From CAYFLR01 sp964343805 (GTDB lineage: Bacteria > Bdellovibrionota_B > Oligoflexia > CAYFLR01), in contig CAYFLR010000015.1 in the NCBI GenBank assembly GCA_964343805.1, forward strand, positions 37,191-101,190: a DNA stretch of 64,000 nucleotides, written 5' to 3'. Position 1 is the first letter of the stretch. Each line of letters opens with the position of its first letter. Shown here one piece after another: positions 25,504-35,395 of the stretch. Both the position numbers and the translations under genes were made by a program. Below the pieces are notes generated by a model. That model ran no database searches, was not told the DNA's origin, and worked only from the letters and a program-made list of their open reading frames with translations.

Positions 25504-28131
25504 TTAACTTTCTACAAAAGCTCGGAGTTTCTTGCTTCGACTTGGATGACGTAATTTACGCAAAGCTTTTGCTTCAATTTGTCGTATCCTTTCTCGAGTC
25601 ACATTAAAATCCTGGCCAACCTCTTCGAGTGTATGATCTGTTCGCTCTCCAATTCCAAAACGCATTCTCAACACTTTTTCCTCTCTCGGGGTAAGTGTTG
25701 CCAAAGCTTTTCGGGTTTGCTCTGAAAGACTTAAATTAATAACCGTTTCAGAAGGAGAAATTCTATTCTTATCCTCTAGAAAATCACCAATAGAGTTATC
25801 TTCTTCTTCTCCAATCGGAGTCTCAAGAGAAATTGGTTCTTTAGCTATTTTGAGAACTTTTCTGACCTTGTCCAAAGAGAGATCCATTCGTTCAGCAATC
25901 TCTTCGGGTGTAGGTTCACGTCCCATTTCCTGCACTAAGTATCGACTGGTTCTAATCAACTTATTAATAGTCTCAATCATATGAACAGGAATACGAATGG
26001 TTCGTGCCTGATCTGCAATTGCTCTGGTAATAGCTTGCCGAATCCACCAGGTAGCATAAGTACTAAACTTATAACCTCGTTTGTATTCAAACTTTTCTAC
26101 CGCTTTCATTAAACCAATGTTGCCTTCTTGAATTAAATCTAAAAATTGAAGACCTCTATTAGTGTATTTCTTAGCGATACTCACAACCAATCTTAAGTTA
26201 GCTGTAACCAGTTCTCTTTTAGAACTTTCACACCTATCTTGGGTTTCTACAATAGATCTGTAGGCATCCTTAATCTCAGAGGAAGACATATTTACTTCTC
26301 CCTCTATAGATTCTATATGTGTTAAGAAAGATTGATATTGCTCTTTTAATCTCAAGAAGTCTGAAGCACGCAAATCCGTCGACTTACTCTTATCTTGAGT
26401 GGAACAAAAGATCTTAGACATATCCGTGTAGGGAATTCCAGCCGTCTTAGCAATTTTCTTACTTTTAAATTCATAGGCTTGAATTGTCTGAGAAAAATCC
26501 CCTAAGCGATTAATCAAATCGTAAATCACTTTGCGATTTATGTTGATTGTTCTTAAGGCAGTTTGAAGATTCTCTCTATGCTTTTTTATTTTCTTATCTG
26601 CCGCTTTCTTATCAGATGCACTCTTAGCACCTGATAATTTGGCTAACTGAGTCGTGTAGGTTTGCTCCGCTTTGAGAAATGCTTCAATGTTTTTTACTAG
26701 CTTCTCAGAGAAAGTCTCTTCATTGACCTCGTAATCTTCATCAAAACCTCTCACTAAGGCTTTTATCTTCAGGTTCCCATCTAGATATTGCTTACACACA
26801 GCAGAAATGTATGTTCGCCCCAGGGACATCCCCACAATATGCTCAAGTAAAGCATTTTCTTCAGTCTCAATCTTCTTAGCAATTTCTACCTCTCCCTCAC
26901 GAGAGAGCAGAGAAACAGACCCCATCTTTCTTAAATAAATTCTCACTGGGTCGTTAGAACGAGCCAGAGTTGTCTCTTCAGCAGCAGCTGGGGTAGCCGG
27001 GGTTTGATTTGTTATTGCAGCATCTTCATCTTCTTGACCGCTCAAGCCTTCAATTTCCTCGGGTGCCTCAATATTGGAGTCTCCATCATCCGGGGAGCTA
27101 GGGCGATCTTTTACGATCTCAATATCACTCTTAGCAAAAAAGGACATGATATCATCTAGTACTTGAGGGGACACAACATCAGGGGGAAGAGCCTTGTTAA
27201 TTTCTTTTATAGATATAAATCCATTCTCTTTTCCAGCTTCTAATAATTGAAGCACCTCTGGAATCTGCTTTACTTCAGATAAAGAGGCTGACTTTTTCTT
27301 TCGCCCCCCCTTACCTTTTGTGGCCCTTTTCTCTTTCACAGCCTTTTCTTTTATGGGAGCTGCTTTAGCTTGCTTTTTTGCTGGTTCTTTTTCTTTTACA
27401 ACAGGGGTTTTAACCTCTTCTACCGGTTTCTTTGCGGCACTCTTTTTTACTACAGTCTTTTTAACCTTTTCAGCGGGCTTCTTTACTGCACTCTTTTTTG
27501 CTACAGTCTTTTTAACCTTTTCAGCGGGCTTTTTTGCTGCACTCTTTTTTGCCACAGCTTTTTGAACCTTTTCAGCGGGCTTCTTTACTGCACTCTTTTT
27601 TGCCACAGCTTTTTGAACCTTGGCAGCTGGTTTTTTTACTGCACTCTTTTTTGCCACAGCTTTTTGAACCTTGGCAGCTGGTTTTTTTACCGCACTCTTT
27701 TTTACGGTAGCTTTTTTAACTTTTTCAGCTTTACCTTTGATGACATTCTTAACGGCTTTTACAACTTTCTTCACATCAGTTGTTTTTACAGCTTTCTTCT
27801 TTGCTCCTGCACTGGCAGTCTTGGCAATTTTCTTTTTAGCTGTTGTTTTAGCAACTGAGGAAGTCTTTTTCTTGGTAGCGGCTTTCACTACACTCGCTAT
27901 TTTCTTTTTAGTAGCTGCTTTTACGCTAGAAACAGCTTTCTTTTTTGCTACAGTTTTTACTGCTTTTTCAACTTTCTTTTTTGCTGGAGACTTTTTAGCA
28001 GTCTTCACAGCCTTTTTTGTTGATGTTTTAGCAGCTTTTTTTGCAGCAGAACTCGAAGCTTTAGCCTTTGTTCCTGCTTTAGCAGGTTTAGCTTTCTTTA
28101 CTGGCTTCGTTTTCTTAATTTGCTTTGCCAT
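25504..28131 (-). CDS. rpoD: Primary sigma factor RpoD with long histone H1-like N-terminal extension
   Basis: An 875-residue protein. Residues 1-282 are almost only Lys, Ala, Val and Pro and include three 12-residue repeats (69-104) and six 17-residue repeats (144-245). From about 284 the normal sigma-70 layout begins: region 1.1 (284-345), an acidic linker, region 1.2 (DPVRIYLRKMG), the non-conserved region, region 2 (FLDLIQEGNIGLMKAVEKF, YATWWIRQAI), region 3, and region 4 with VTRERIRQIEAKALRKL. The core is complete and must be the housekeeping sigma. It follows dnaG by 51 bp, the core of the macromolecular synthesis operon, without rpsU. The basic tail suggests DNA binding or condensation but its role is not known. 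Confidence 0.95.
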   Translation of the reverse strand: MAKQIKKTKPVKKAKPAKAGTKAKASSSAAKKAAKTSTKKAVKTAKKSPAKKKVEKAVKTVAKKKAVSSVKAATKKKIASVVKAATKKKTSSVAKTTAKKKIAKTASAGAKKKAVKTTDVKKVVKAVKNVIKGKAEKVKKATVKKSAVKKPAAKVQKAVAKKSAVKKPAAKVQKAVAKKSAVKKPAEKVQKAVAKKSAAKKPAEKVKKTVAKKSAVKKPAEKVKKTVVKKSAAKKPVEEVKTPVVKEKEPAKKQAKAAPIKEKAVKEKRATKGKGGRKKKSASLSEVKQIPEVLQLLEAGKENGFISIKEINKALPPDVVSPQVLDDIMSFFAKSDIEIVKDRPSSPDDGDSNIEAPEEIEGLSGQEDEDAAITNQTPATPAAAEETTLARSNDPVRIYLRKMGSVSLLSREGEVEIAKKIETEENALLEHIVGMSLGRTYISAVCKQYLDGNLKIKALVRGFDEDYEVNEETFSEKLVKNIEAFLKAEQTYTTQLAKLSGAKSASDKKAADKKIKKHRENLQTALRTININRKVIYDLINRLGDFSQTIQAYEFKSKKIAKTAGIPYTDMSKIFCSTQDKSKSTDLRASDFLRLKEQYQSFLTHIESIEGEVNMSSSEIKDAYRSIVETQDRCESSKRELVTANLRLVVSIAKKYTNRGLQFLDLIQEGNIGLMKAVEKFEYKRGYKFSTYATWWIRQAITRAIADQARTIRIPVHMIETINKLIRTSRYLVQEMGREPTPEEIAERMDLSLDKVRKVLKIAKEPISLETPIGEEEDNSIGDFLEDKNRISPSETVINLSLSEQTRKALATLTPREEKVLRMRFGIGERTDHTLEEVGQDFNVTRERIRQIEAKALRKLRHPSRSKKLRAFVES
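27397..27702 (-). repeat. Six tandem 51-bp repeats encoding the Lys/Ala-rich 17-residue units of RpoD
   Basis: In-frame units with consensus KKSAVKKPAEKVQKAVA run without gaps from residue 144 to 245. The first two are identical at protein level; later ones diverge step by step (AEK, VKKTV, VEEVKTPVV), which indicates past unit duplication. Copy number is likely to vary between strains and is prone to assembly collapse. Confidence 0.9.
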
Positions 28132-28182
28132 AAGGGCTCCTCTTCAAAACACAAATTAATTAAATCTCTTTATATTAAAAGA

Positions 28183-30051
28183 TTAATCAGTCTTTACTCT
28201 TTTCACCGCGTTTATTTGTTTTTCGATGCTGGTTTTTAACTGAGTAATCTTTGTTAACTCTTCCTGCAATTTACCTTGTTCTACCTGCTTATGACTATCT
28301 GTTAGAAAGGTGCGCCTTCCTCTATCAATATCTCTAAAGTCAGAAATCAATTGATTTTTTCGTAAGTCGATTGCTTTGATTTCCATACTAAGTACGATAA
28401 CATGTAATTGTTTCTTAAGTTCAGCGAAGTTGTTACCATACAACTTACGCATCCGTCCTGTCAACAGATCTATCAGCTCATCGGTAAATCCATAAAAATT
28501 CAGCTCATCCTGAGTTATCTGAATCCCCGCAATCCCAAGCTGAGATTTCTCTAATAGCAACCCCCCTAGTGTTTTCAACTCCCTAGAAGGACAGTTCTGT
28601 ATAACTTCTTCAAGATTAAATTCTTTAAAAAGGGAAATTCCTTCAGAGGGCATTAGATACATAATTGCACAAATATCATGAAATGGAGTATTAGGAACCA
28701 TTGCCTTTTGTGTGACACTGGGCATAGTTTGAACTGAATCCGATTCTAATTTGGGAACACTTCTAGGTGATCGATTCAGTTCTCTCCGAATTACATCAAC
28801 TTCAAAATCCATATGCTCACAGAACTCTTGAACTAAAAGCTGCTGGAACACGCTATCTTTTATAGATTTTAGAATAGGGATAAAATCGTGAATAATATCC
28901 GCACGAGCTCGTGTAGACATTCCCGCAGCATTCATATGAAGCTTTAGAATGAAACTAAATATGGGAGTAGCGCTATTTCTCAAGACATCAAGAGCATCTT
29001 TTCCATGCTCCTTAATATAATCATCTGGGTCCATCCCATCTGGAAGGCGGATAACATGAGCATCAAAACCACCCTGCAGTAGAGCAGTTAAACTATTTTC
29101 AGTAGCCTTTAACCCTGCTTGATCACCATCAAATAGCAAATAGATTTTTTTAGAAAGAGGCTTAAGGGAAGAAAGAGCCTGGCTGGTAAGCGCAGTTCCT
29201 AAGCAGGCAACACAATTTTTTATACCATTCTTAAAGAGACTAATTTGATCTAAATACCCCTCTACAATATAGACAAAGTCCTGTTTACGAATTTCTTCCT
29301 TAGCAAGAGGCAATCCATACAGTAGCTCACCCTTTTTGTAAATGGGAGTTGATTTAGTATTTATATATTTTGCAGTTTTATCATCAGTTATAATTCTCCC
29401 TCCAAATGCAACAATTTGCTTTCTGCTATTTTGGATTGGAAAAATAACTCGCTCCCGATAGGTATCATAGAATCGGTTGGCTTTTTTATTAGACTCATTC
29501 AATAGCCCGCATTCAAAAGCCTCTTCAGTACTCACTCTTTTTTGATGGAGAAAGTTCTTTAACTCTTCCCATCCAGCTGGAGCAAACCCTAGAGAAAATA
29601 TATCTGCCACATCTTCAATATTTCTTTTCGCAAGGAATTCTCGCCCCTTTTTTCCCCTCTCGGGATGAGACAAGATGTGCTTAAAAAACTGAGCAGCCAG
29701 TTCCATCACATGGTAGAGACGTTGATTCTTAGAATGATCTCCACTGTAGTTCTTTTTTTCGAGTAAATGCTCTAATCCAGCAAAGCGGGCAGCTTTTTCA
29801 AGGGCTTCTGGGAAGGAGAGGTTCTCTTTGAATTTTAAATAATCAATTACATCACCTGACTCTTTACAGCCAAAGCAATGATAGCTATGCGTCTCAGGAA
29901 AAACATAGAATGAGGGCGTTTTCTCTCCATGAAAAGGACACAGTCCTCTATATCTCCCCCCAACTTTACTCAGGGGCAAGCCATTTTGCTCCATCAAAGA
30001 CACGATATCAACGGCTTCTTTGATTTTGAATACAATATCACTTTGATTCAT
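28183..30051 (-). CDS. dnaG: DNA primase
   Basis: Makes RNA primers at the replication fork. The 622-residue protein opens with a CHC2 zinc ribbon (Cys38, His41, Cys59, Cys62). A TOPRIM catalytic domain follows, with YIVEGYLDQISL and the acidic LLFDGDQAG; the last part (about 440-622) is the helicase-interaction region, weakly conserved as usual. Length is close to the E. coli enzyme. It starts 152 bp downstream of the murA stop and ends 51 bp before rpoD, the usual dnaG-rpoD pair. Confidence 0.96.
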   Translation of the reverse strand: MNQSDIVFKIKEAVDIVSLMEQNGLPLSKVGGRYRGLCPFHGEKTPSFYVFPETHSYHCFGCKESGDVIDYLKFKENLSFPEALEKAARFAGLEHLLEKKNYSGDHSKNQRLYHVMELAAQFFKHILSHPERGKKGREFLAKRNIEDVADIFSLGFAPAGWEELKNFLHQKRVSTEEAFECGLLNESNKKANRFYDTYRERVIFPIQNSRKQIVAFGGRIITDDKTAKYINTKSTPIYKKGELLYGLPLAKEEIRKQDFVYIVEGYLDQISLFKNGIKNCVACLGTALTSQALSSLKPLSKKIYLLFDGDQAGLKATENSLTALLQGGFDAHVIRLPDGMDPDDYIKEHGKDALDVLRNSATPIFSFILKLHMNAAGMSTRARADIIHDFIPILKSIKDSVFQQLLVQEFCEHMDFEVDVIRRELNRSPRSVPKLESDSVQTMPSVTQKAMVPNTPFHDICAIMYLMPSEGISLFKEFNLEEVIQNCPSRELKTLGGLLLEKSQLGIAGIQITQDELNFYGFTDELIDLLTGRMRKLYGNNFAELKKQLHVIVLSMEIKAIDLRKNQLISDFRDIDRGRRTFLTDSHKQVEQGKLQEELTKITQLKTSIEKQINAVKRVKTD

Positions 30052-30202
30052 AATCTATTTAGAGTCGAACCCCAAAATGGATACGACTAATACTATAAAT
30101 ATATATTATTGATTGCCCTTTTCAGTGAAACGAACGCAAAAAACACGTTCAGGAGCTTATATCATAAACCCGAAGAGTCTGTCAAATTATTAATCTATTT
30201 TT

Positions 30203-31495
30203 TTACATTTCCCAGTAGGAGAGGCGGTCTACCGATTGATCCACTCTAGCAACCGAAGCATTTAAATCAGCCAACTTACTTTCAATATTTTCATATCCAC
30301 GGTCTAAATGATAGATTCTTTGTACTTCAGTAACACCCGATCCCGCTAATCCAGCAATCACTAGTGAAGCACTGGCACGTAAATCAGTAGCCATAATTTG
30401 AGCTCCGCTCAAATGCCGAACCCCCTTAATTATTACAGACTTGCCCTCTTTACGGATATTAGCTCCCATCCTTTCTAACTCACTCACATGCATAAACCGA
30501 TTTTCAAAAATATTCTCAGTAATAACACTAATACCCCGACTAATGGCCATTAAGGCGAGTATTTGGGCTTGCATATCCGTTGGAAAAGCTGGATAGGGTC
30601 CGGTCACGACATCGGTTCCATAGAGTTCGCCAAAAACGCGCACACGACATTTATCTTCCCCCAAATTCTCAGCATGAACTCCCATCTCATGAACTGCATG
30701 TATCACCTCATGTAAATGCTGGAATGGGAAATTATGAATGGTTACATCTCCCCTGGATATAGCTGCAGCCATTAAGAAGGTTCCCGCCTCAATGTAATCT
30801 GGTTGAACTTCATAATCGATTGCACTTAACTCTTCCACACCTGTCACAACAATCTTATCTGAACCAACACCTTCAATTTTTGCGCCCATTTTCTTCAAGG
30901 CATTGACGAGATCTATAACATGAGGCTCTTTAGCACAGTTATCAAGCACCGTTTCCCCTTTAGAGAGAGCGGCGGCCATAACGATATTTTCAGTACCCGT
31001 TACCGATTTCACTGGAAAGGTGTAATTACCCCCCTCATAATCAGCTCTTTTGGCATTAATATAACCTTGATCCATCCCTACTGAGAAACCAATTGCCTTC
31101 ATTCCATCAACATGGAAATTGACCGGCCTTGAACCAATAGCACATCCCCCAGGCAAACTGACTCGTGCCTCGCCATACCGTGCCGCTAATGGTCCCAATA
31201 CCAAAACAGAGGAACGCATGGTCTTAACCAATTCATAGGGAGCTTCAGTGGAGTTGATTGAGGTTGTATCAATAGTACAAGTCTTATCATCTTTATTTAA
31301 TTCTACTTTGGCCCCTAGCTTCTCTAGTAGTCGAGCCATTGTTCTTACATCTTGGAGTAATGGTACATTCCTTAAACAACTCACCCCTTTAGTTAGCAAT
31401 GTGGCTGCCATTAAGGGCAAAACCGCATTCTTTGAACCACTTATGTATACTTCACCATGAAGAGGCTTTCCCCCTCGAATTAACATTTTATCCAT
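30203..31495 (-). CDS. murA: UDP-N-acetylglucosamine 1-carboxyvinyltransferase
   Basis: First committed step of peptidoglycan synthesis: transfers enolpyruvate from phosphoenolpyruvate to UDP-GlcNAc in the cytoplasm. The 430-residue protein has the substrate motif ISGSKNAVLP near the start and the catalytic Cys118 in LPGGCAIGSRP, which makes it of the fosfomycin-sensitive type. FPTDMQAQ and the closing RIYHLDRGYE are also present. AAAGGG precedes the start at 31495, which overlaps the end of prmC by 16 bp, so translation is probably coupled. Confidence 0.96.
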   Translation of the reverse strand: MDKMLIRGGKPLHGEVYISGSKNAVLPLMAATLLTKGVSCLRNVPLLQDVRTMARLLEKLGAKVELNKDDKTCTIDTTSINSTEAPYELVKTMRSSVLVLGPLAARYGEARVSLPGGCAIGSRPVNFHVDGMKAIGFSVGMDQGYINAKRADYEGGNYTFPVKSVTGTENIVMAAALSKGETVLDNCAKEPHVIDLVNALKKMGAKIEGVGSDKIVVTGVEELSAIDYEVQPDYIEAGTFLMAAAISRGDVTIHNFPFQHLHEVIHAVHEMGVHAENLGEDKCRVRVFGELYGTDVVTGPYPAFPTDMQAQILALMAISRGISVITENIFENRFMHVSELERMGANIRKEGKSVIIKGVRHLSGAQIMATDLRASASLVIAGLAGSGVTEVQRIYHLDRGYENIESKLADLNASVARVDQSVDRLSYWEM

Positions 31496-32355
31496 GAAAT
31501 AACCCTTTCTATTCCATTGTAGTCACGAATAATGTTTTCAAGTTTATACCCACCCTCTTGCGAGAAAATACTCTGCACCTTTTCACTCTGATCAAATCCC
31601 ACCTCAAGAGCAACCAAAGCTCCTTCAGCAAGTAACTTTTCTCCCCATCTAGCAAATTCTTTATAGTGAATCAAGCCGCAATCATCGGCAAAGAGCGCAT
31701 CATGAGGCTCATAGTTCAAAGTGGAAGGGTCTACATGCTTAATTTGATCCCGATTGATATAAGGAGGATTTGAAAATAGCAGATCAAACTTTTGCTCTGC
31801 ATCCACTAATTCAGAAAAGCCTCTCAGATAATCCATCACCCGTAGATCTATCCGATCTTGTAAATCATACTGAGCAATATTCTGCTCTGCAACATGGGCT
31901 GCTTGATTACTTTTTTCAAAGGTAATGATATTAATTTGAGGGTTCTCATGAGCTAGAGCAATAGAAATATTCCCACTTCCAGTTCCCATTTCTAGGGCAT
32001 TCACCTGCTGTTTTTCATCCAACCATTTTAAGACCTCATCCACTAGGAATTCTGTCTCTGGCCGGGGAATTAAAACATCAGAATTAACCAGCAGCTCTTG
32101 TTTATAAAAAGCTCTATTCCCTAACAGATAAGCAACAGGATGAAGATTGGCTCGTTCTTTTATGAGATTATGGTATTGAGACAGCTGATCTTTGGAAAGA
32201 GGTTCTTCATAACGCATGTAGAGTTGAACTCTCTCAACTTTGAGAACATGAGCCAAAAGAAGCTCTGCATCCAGACGAGGACTCGGAATACTTTTTTCAG
32301 TAAAGTAATTGATGGTCCATTCAAGAACGCCGCCAATGTTCCAGATTTGGTTCAT
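31480..32355 (-). CDS. prmC: Release-factor glutamine methyltransferase
   Basis: Methylates the Gln of the GGQ motif of release factors, including the product of the gene just upstream. A 291-residue class I methyltransferase: an N-terminal helical domain, then LIPRPETE, motif I EMGTGSGNIS (122-131) and the catalytic NPPY at 196-199. Its start overlaps the prfA stop by four bases (ATGA), so enzyme and substrate are translationally coupled. Confidence 0.95.
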   Translation of the reverse strand: MNQIWNIGGVLEWTINYFTEKSIPSPRLDAELLLAHVLKVERVQLYMRYEEPLSKDQLSQYHNLIKERANLHPVAYLLGNRAFYKQELLVNSDVLIPRPETEFLVDEVLKWLDEKQQVNALEMGTGSGNISIALAHENPQINIITFEKSNQAAHVAEQNIAQYDLQDRIDLRVMDYLRGFSELVDAEQKFDLLFSNPPYINRDQIKHVDPSTLNYEPHDALFADDCGLIHYKEFARWGEKLLAEGALVALEVGFDQSEKVQSIFSQEGGYKLENIIRDYNGIERVISWIKC

Positions 32356-33380
32356 ACACTTTTGAGCTTTTCTGCCTGAAAATGATTTGTTAGAGCAATA
32401 ACAATCTCTTCCAATGCACCATTCATAATGGCGTCTAGTTTATNNNNNNNNNNAGGGTAATTATAGGTTCTAATTTTCTCACTGCGGTCTCCCGATCCCA
32501 CCTGGCTTTTCCGCTCCTCACTAATCATGGCATTTTGTTGTTTTTCTTGATGCTCATGCAATCGAGCTCGTAAAACATTCATGGCCATTTCACGATTCTT
32601 AATCTGAGACCGAGAATCCTGGCATTGAACCACAATATTGGTGGGAAGGTGGGTAATACGGACAGCAGATTCTGTCGTATTCACATGCTGCCCGCCAGCC
32701 CCTGAAGCCCTATAAACATCAATACGAAGTTCTGTTGTATCAATCTCAATATCCACTTCACCCACTTCAGGAATAACAGCTACAGTGACGGCTGATGTAT
32801 GTACACGCCCCATAGTTTCAGTGGCAGGAACTCTTTGTACCCGATGAATCCCCTTTTCATACTTCAGAAATTTATAAACCTCTTTACCTTGGATGGAGGC
32901 AATAACTTCTTTAAAACCGCCCAAACCAGACTCATTTGAGCTGATCATTTTTATTTTCCAACCTTTTGATTCCGCAAATTTGCAGTACATGCGAAATAAA
33001 TCTGCAGAAAATAAACCCGCTTCATCTCCTCCTGTCCCAGCTCGAATCTCCAGATAGATACTCTTATCATCATTAGGATCTTTAGGAATCAGTGATAGCT
33101 CGAGTTCTTGTTTGAGTTGAATGGAAGCTTGTTGAAGCTCTTCTAGCTCCTGTTTGGCCATCTCCCGTATTTCAGGATCTGGATCTTTGGACATCTCTTC
33201 TGATTCTTTTATAGATGCAAGAACCTCTTTATATGAGACGTATTTGGTAACTACTTTTTGTAGGTCATTGTGCTCTTTAGATAGTTCAGTTAACGTTTTC
33301 GCATCGGTAACTTCCCCACTTCCTAAACGAGCTTCTAGTTCTTTAAATTTTCTTACAATGTCTTCTAATTTATCAAGCAT
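32352..33380 (-). CDS. prfA: Peptide chain release factor 1 (contains scaffold gap)
   Basis: Terminates translation at UAA and UAG. The PAT codon-recognition tripeptide is seen in RVPATETMGR, and the GGQ catalytic motif in SGAGGQHVN. Ten N at 32444-32453 stand between IRTYNYP and KLDAIMNG; RF1 proteins normally carry about 14 residues there (a VTDHR-type segment), so the true gap is longer than ten bases and falls in frame only by chance. The start is ATG 33380. The order rho, rpmE, prfA, prmC, murA is a conserved arrangement. Confidence 0.95.
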   Translation of the reverse strand: MLDKLEDIVRKFKELEARLGSGEVTDAKTLTELSKEHNDLQKVVTKYVSYKEVLASIKESEEMSKDPDPEIREMAKQELEELQQASIQLKQELELSLIPKDPNDDKSIYLEIRAGTGGDEAGLFSADLFRMYCKFAESKGWKIKMISSNESGLGGFKEVIASIQGKEVYKFLKYEKGIHRVQRVPATETMGRVHTSAVTVAVIPEVGEVDIEIDTTELRIDVYRASGAGGQHVNTTESAVRITHLPTNIVVQCQDSRSQIKNREMAMNVLRARLHEHQEKQQNAMISEERKSQVGSGDRSEKIRTYNYPXXXXKLDAIMNGALEEIVIALTNHFQAEKLKSV

Positions 33381-33540
33381 TTGCGTTCACCCAGCTTTCC
33401 ATCAAGTTTCTATCACAAAAGATGATTTCGTATTGAAAACACACTAGCAGCACGTTGGTTATACGGAAGATGCTGAATCAACAATCAACCGCCGACAGAG
33501 GCTTTCTCAAGGGAGTTAATTGGACAGTAATGAAGCAAAC

Positions 33541-33753
33541 TTACTTTGTTTTAAGAACTTTTTGATACTTACGTTGGAATTTCTCAATTCGACCCGCTGT
33601 ATCAACAAATTTTTGCTTACCGGTGAAAAATGGATGACAAGAGGAACAAATCTCCACAGAAATTTCTTTCTTTGTAGACTTTGTTTCAATAGAGCTACCA
33701 CATGCACAACTGATAGTACAATCCTGATATTTTGGGTGTATTTTTTTCTTCAT
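33541..33753 (-). CDS. rpmE: 50S ribosomal protein L31
   Basis: 70 residues, starting MKKKIHPKYQDC, with a zinc-binding set of cysteines (CACG near residue 17 and CSSCHPFF near 37). It is thus the zinc-containing (C+) form, and FFTGKQKFVDTAGRIEKF is the L31 signature. It sits between rho and prfA, as in many bacteria. Confidence 0.96.
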   Translation of the reverse strand: MKKKIHPKYQDCTISCACGSSIETKSTKKEISVEICSSCHPFFTGKQKFVDTAGRIEKFQRKYQKVLKTK

Positions 33754-33936
33754 CTCTTACTGCCTCATTAAAATAAAACTGTGACACAATGTCTGGGACA
33801 TGATGTCCGCAATATGCTGCCTGCGAAGTGACTCGCAACACATTGTCCAACTCCTTCCAAAAGGAAAGGGCTGCTATACTAATCGAATTTTCTCTTTGGT
33901 GCAATCAAAAAATGAGGGTTTTACCCCCTCAGCCTT

Positions 33937-35190
33937 CTATCCTCTTGCCATATTTTCAAAAAATTCATTATTATCATCGGTTCCTTCAAGCTTATCCAGT
34001 AGAAACTCCATGGAATCGATAACATTGAGAGGAGAAATAAGCTTTCTTAGAATCCACACTCTATTTAGAATTGCAGAATCTAATAGAAGTTCTTCTTTTC
34101 GAGTGGCCGACTTATTAATATCCAATGCAGGATATACCCTTTTCTCCACAAGCTTACGATCAAGATGGAGCTCGCTGTTACCAGTTCCTTTGAATTCCTC
34201 AAAGATAACCTCATCCATTCTGGATCCAGTATCTACTAGAGCAGTTGCAACAATTGTCAAGGAACCACCCTCTTCAATGTTTCTCGCAGCTCCAAAGAAT
34301 CTCTTAGGTTTATGAAGAGCATTGGAATCCACACCACCAGAAAGAATTTTTCCACTTGGAGGAACAACAGAGTTGTAGGCACGGGCAAGACGAGTAATAC
34401 TATCAAGTAAAATCACTACATCTCTTTTATGCTCAACCAATCTCTTGGCTCTTTCAATAACCATTTCAGCCACTTGCACGTGTCGCTGAGCTGGCTCATC
34501 AAAAGTAGAACTAATGACTTCACCCTTAACTGATCTTTCCATATCAGTTACTTCTTCAGGTCGCTCATCAATCAAGAGCACAATAAGAATTGTTTCAGGG
34601 TTATTGGTGGTAATAGCATTAGCTACATTTTGTAGCATCATGGTTTTACCAGTTCTAGGTGGTGCCACAATCAAGGCACGCTGGCCTTTACCTAGAGGGC
34701 AAAGAATATCAATAATACGAGTTGTGTAGTTCTTTTTGGCATATTCTAATTCAAACTTTTCATCAGGATAAAGAGGTGTCAAGTTATCAAACATGATCTT
34801 ATCGATGGCATGTTCGGACTTTTGATAATTTATTTCGGAAACTTTAAGTAATGCAAAATAACGTTCCGAATCTTTAGGGGGACGAATTTGCCCAGATACA
34901 GTATCACCAGTTCGAAGATTAAATCTTCTTATTTGAGAAGGGGAAACATAAATATCATCTGGACCAGGTAGATAGTTATAATCTGGTGCTCTTAAAAAGC
35001 CAAATCCATCAGGCAAGGTTTCCAAAACACCTTCACCACAGATTTCGCCATTTTTCTCTGACTCAGCCTGAAGCAGAGCAAAAATCATTTCCTGCTTCCG
35101 CATTCCAGAGCTATTTTCGATGTTGTAATCTTTTGCCAGCTTACTTAACTCGTGTACACTCTTTTCCTTCAACTCTTTTAAATTCATCAT
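33937..35190 (-). CDS. rho: Transcription termination factor Rho
   Basis: Hexameric RNA-dependent ATPase. The 417-residue protein has the N-terminal Rho_N helices (1-45) and the cold-shock-like RNA-binding domain (50-120, DGFGFLRAPDYNYLPGPDDIYVS). Walker A is APPRTGKT (176-183), followed by LIDERPEEVTDMER and the Q-loop/R-loop region VDSNALHKPKRFFGAARN. There is no large insertion in the RNA-binding part. A good promoter lies about 205 bp upstream, leaving a long leader. Confidence 0.97.
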   Translation of the reverse strand: MMNLKELKEKSVHELSKLAKDYNIENSSGMRKQEMIFALLQAESEKNGEICGEGVLETLPDGFGFLRAPDYNYLPGPDDIYVSPSQIRRFNLRTGDTVSGQIRPPKDSERYFALLKVSEINYQKSEHAIDKIMFDNLTPLYPDEKFELEYAKKNYTTRIIDILCPLGKGQRALIVAPPRTGKTMMLQNVANAITTNNPETILIVLLIDERPEEVTDMERSVKGEVISSTFDEPAQRHVQVAEMVIERAKRLVEHKRDVVILLDSITRLARAYNSVVPPSGKILSGGVDSNALHKPKRFFGAARNIEEGGSLTIVATALVDTGSRMDEVIFEEFKGTGNSELHLDRKLVEKRVYPALDINKSATRKEELLLDSAILNRVWILRKLISPLNVIDSMEFLLDKLEGTDDNNEFFENMARG

Positions 35191-35395
35191 AGAACAACTC
35201 TTCGCTTACCATTGAAAGTTAAAAAAAGAACAAATAAACAGTTAACTACCTCTGTTCACTTATTCGTGGATAATAAATAAATTCGCATAATAATTAGAAT
35301 AAATGTTGGTGATCAAAATATCTCAGGACCTACTATATCCTCTAGTTAGATAACAATGAACATATATGAAAAGGTTCGACCAATTAATTTATTGA

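Noticed and set aside
27320..28159. Plus-strand Phe/Cys- and Phe/Ala-rich frames opposite rpoD
   Set aside because: Antisense shadows of the Lys/Ala repeats; hydrophobic only because AAA/AAG and GCA/GCT codons read TTT/CTT and TGC/AGC in reverse.
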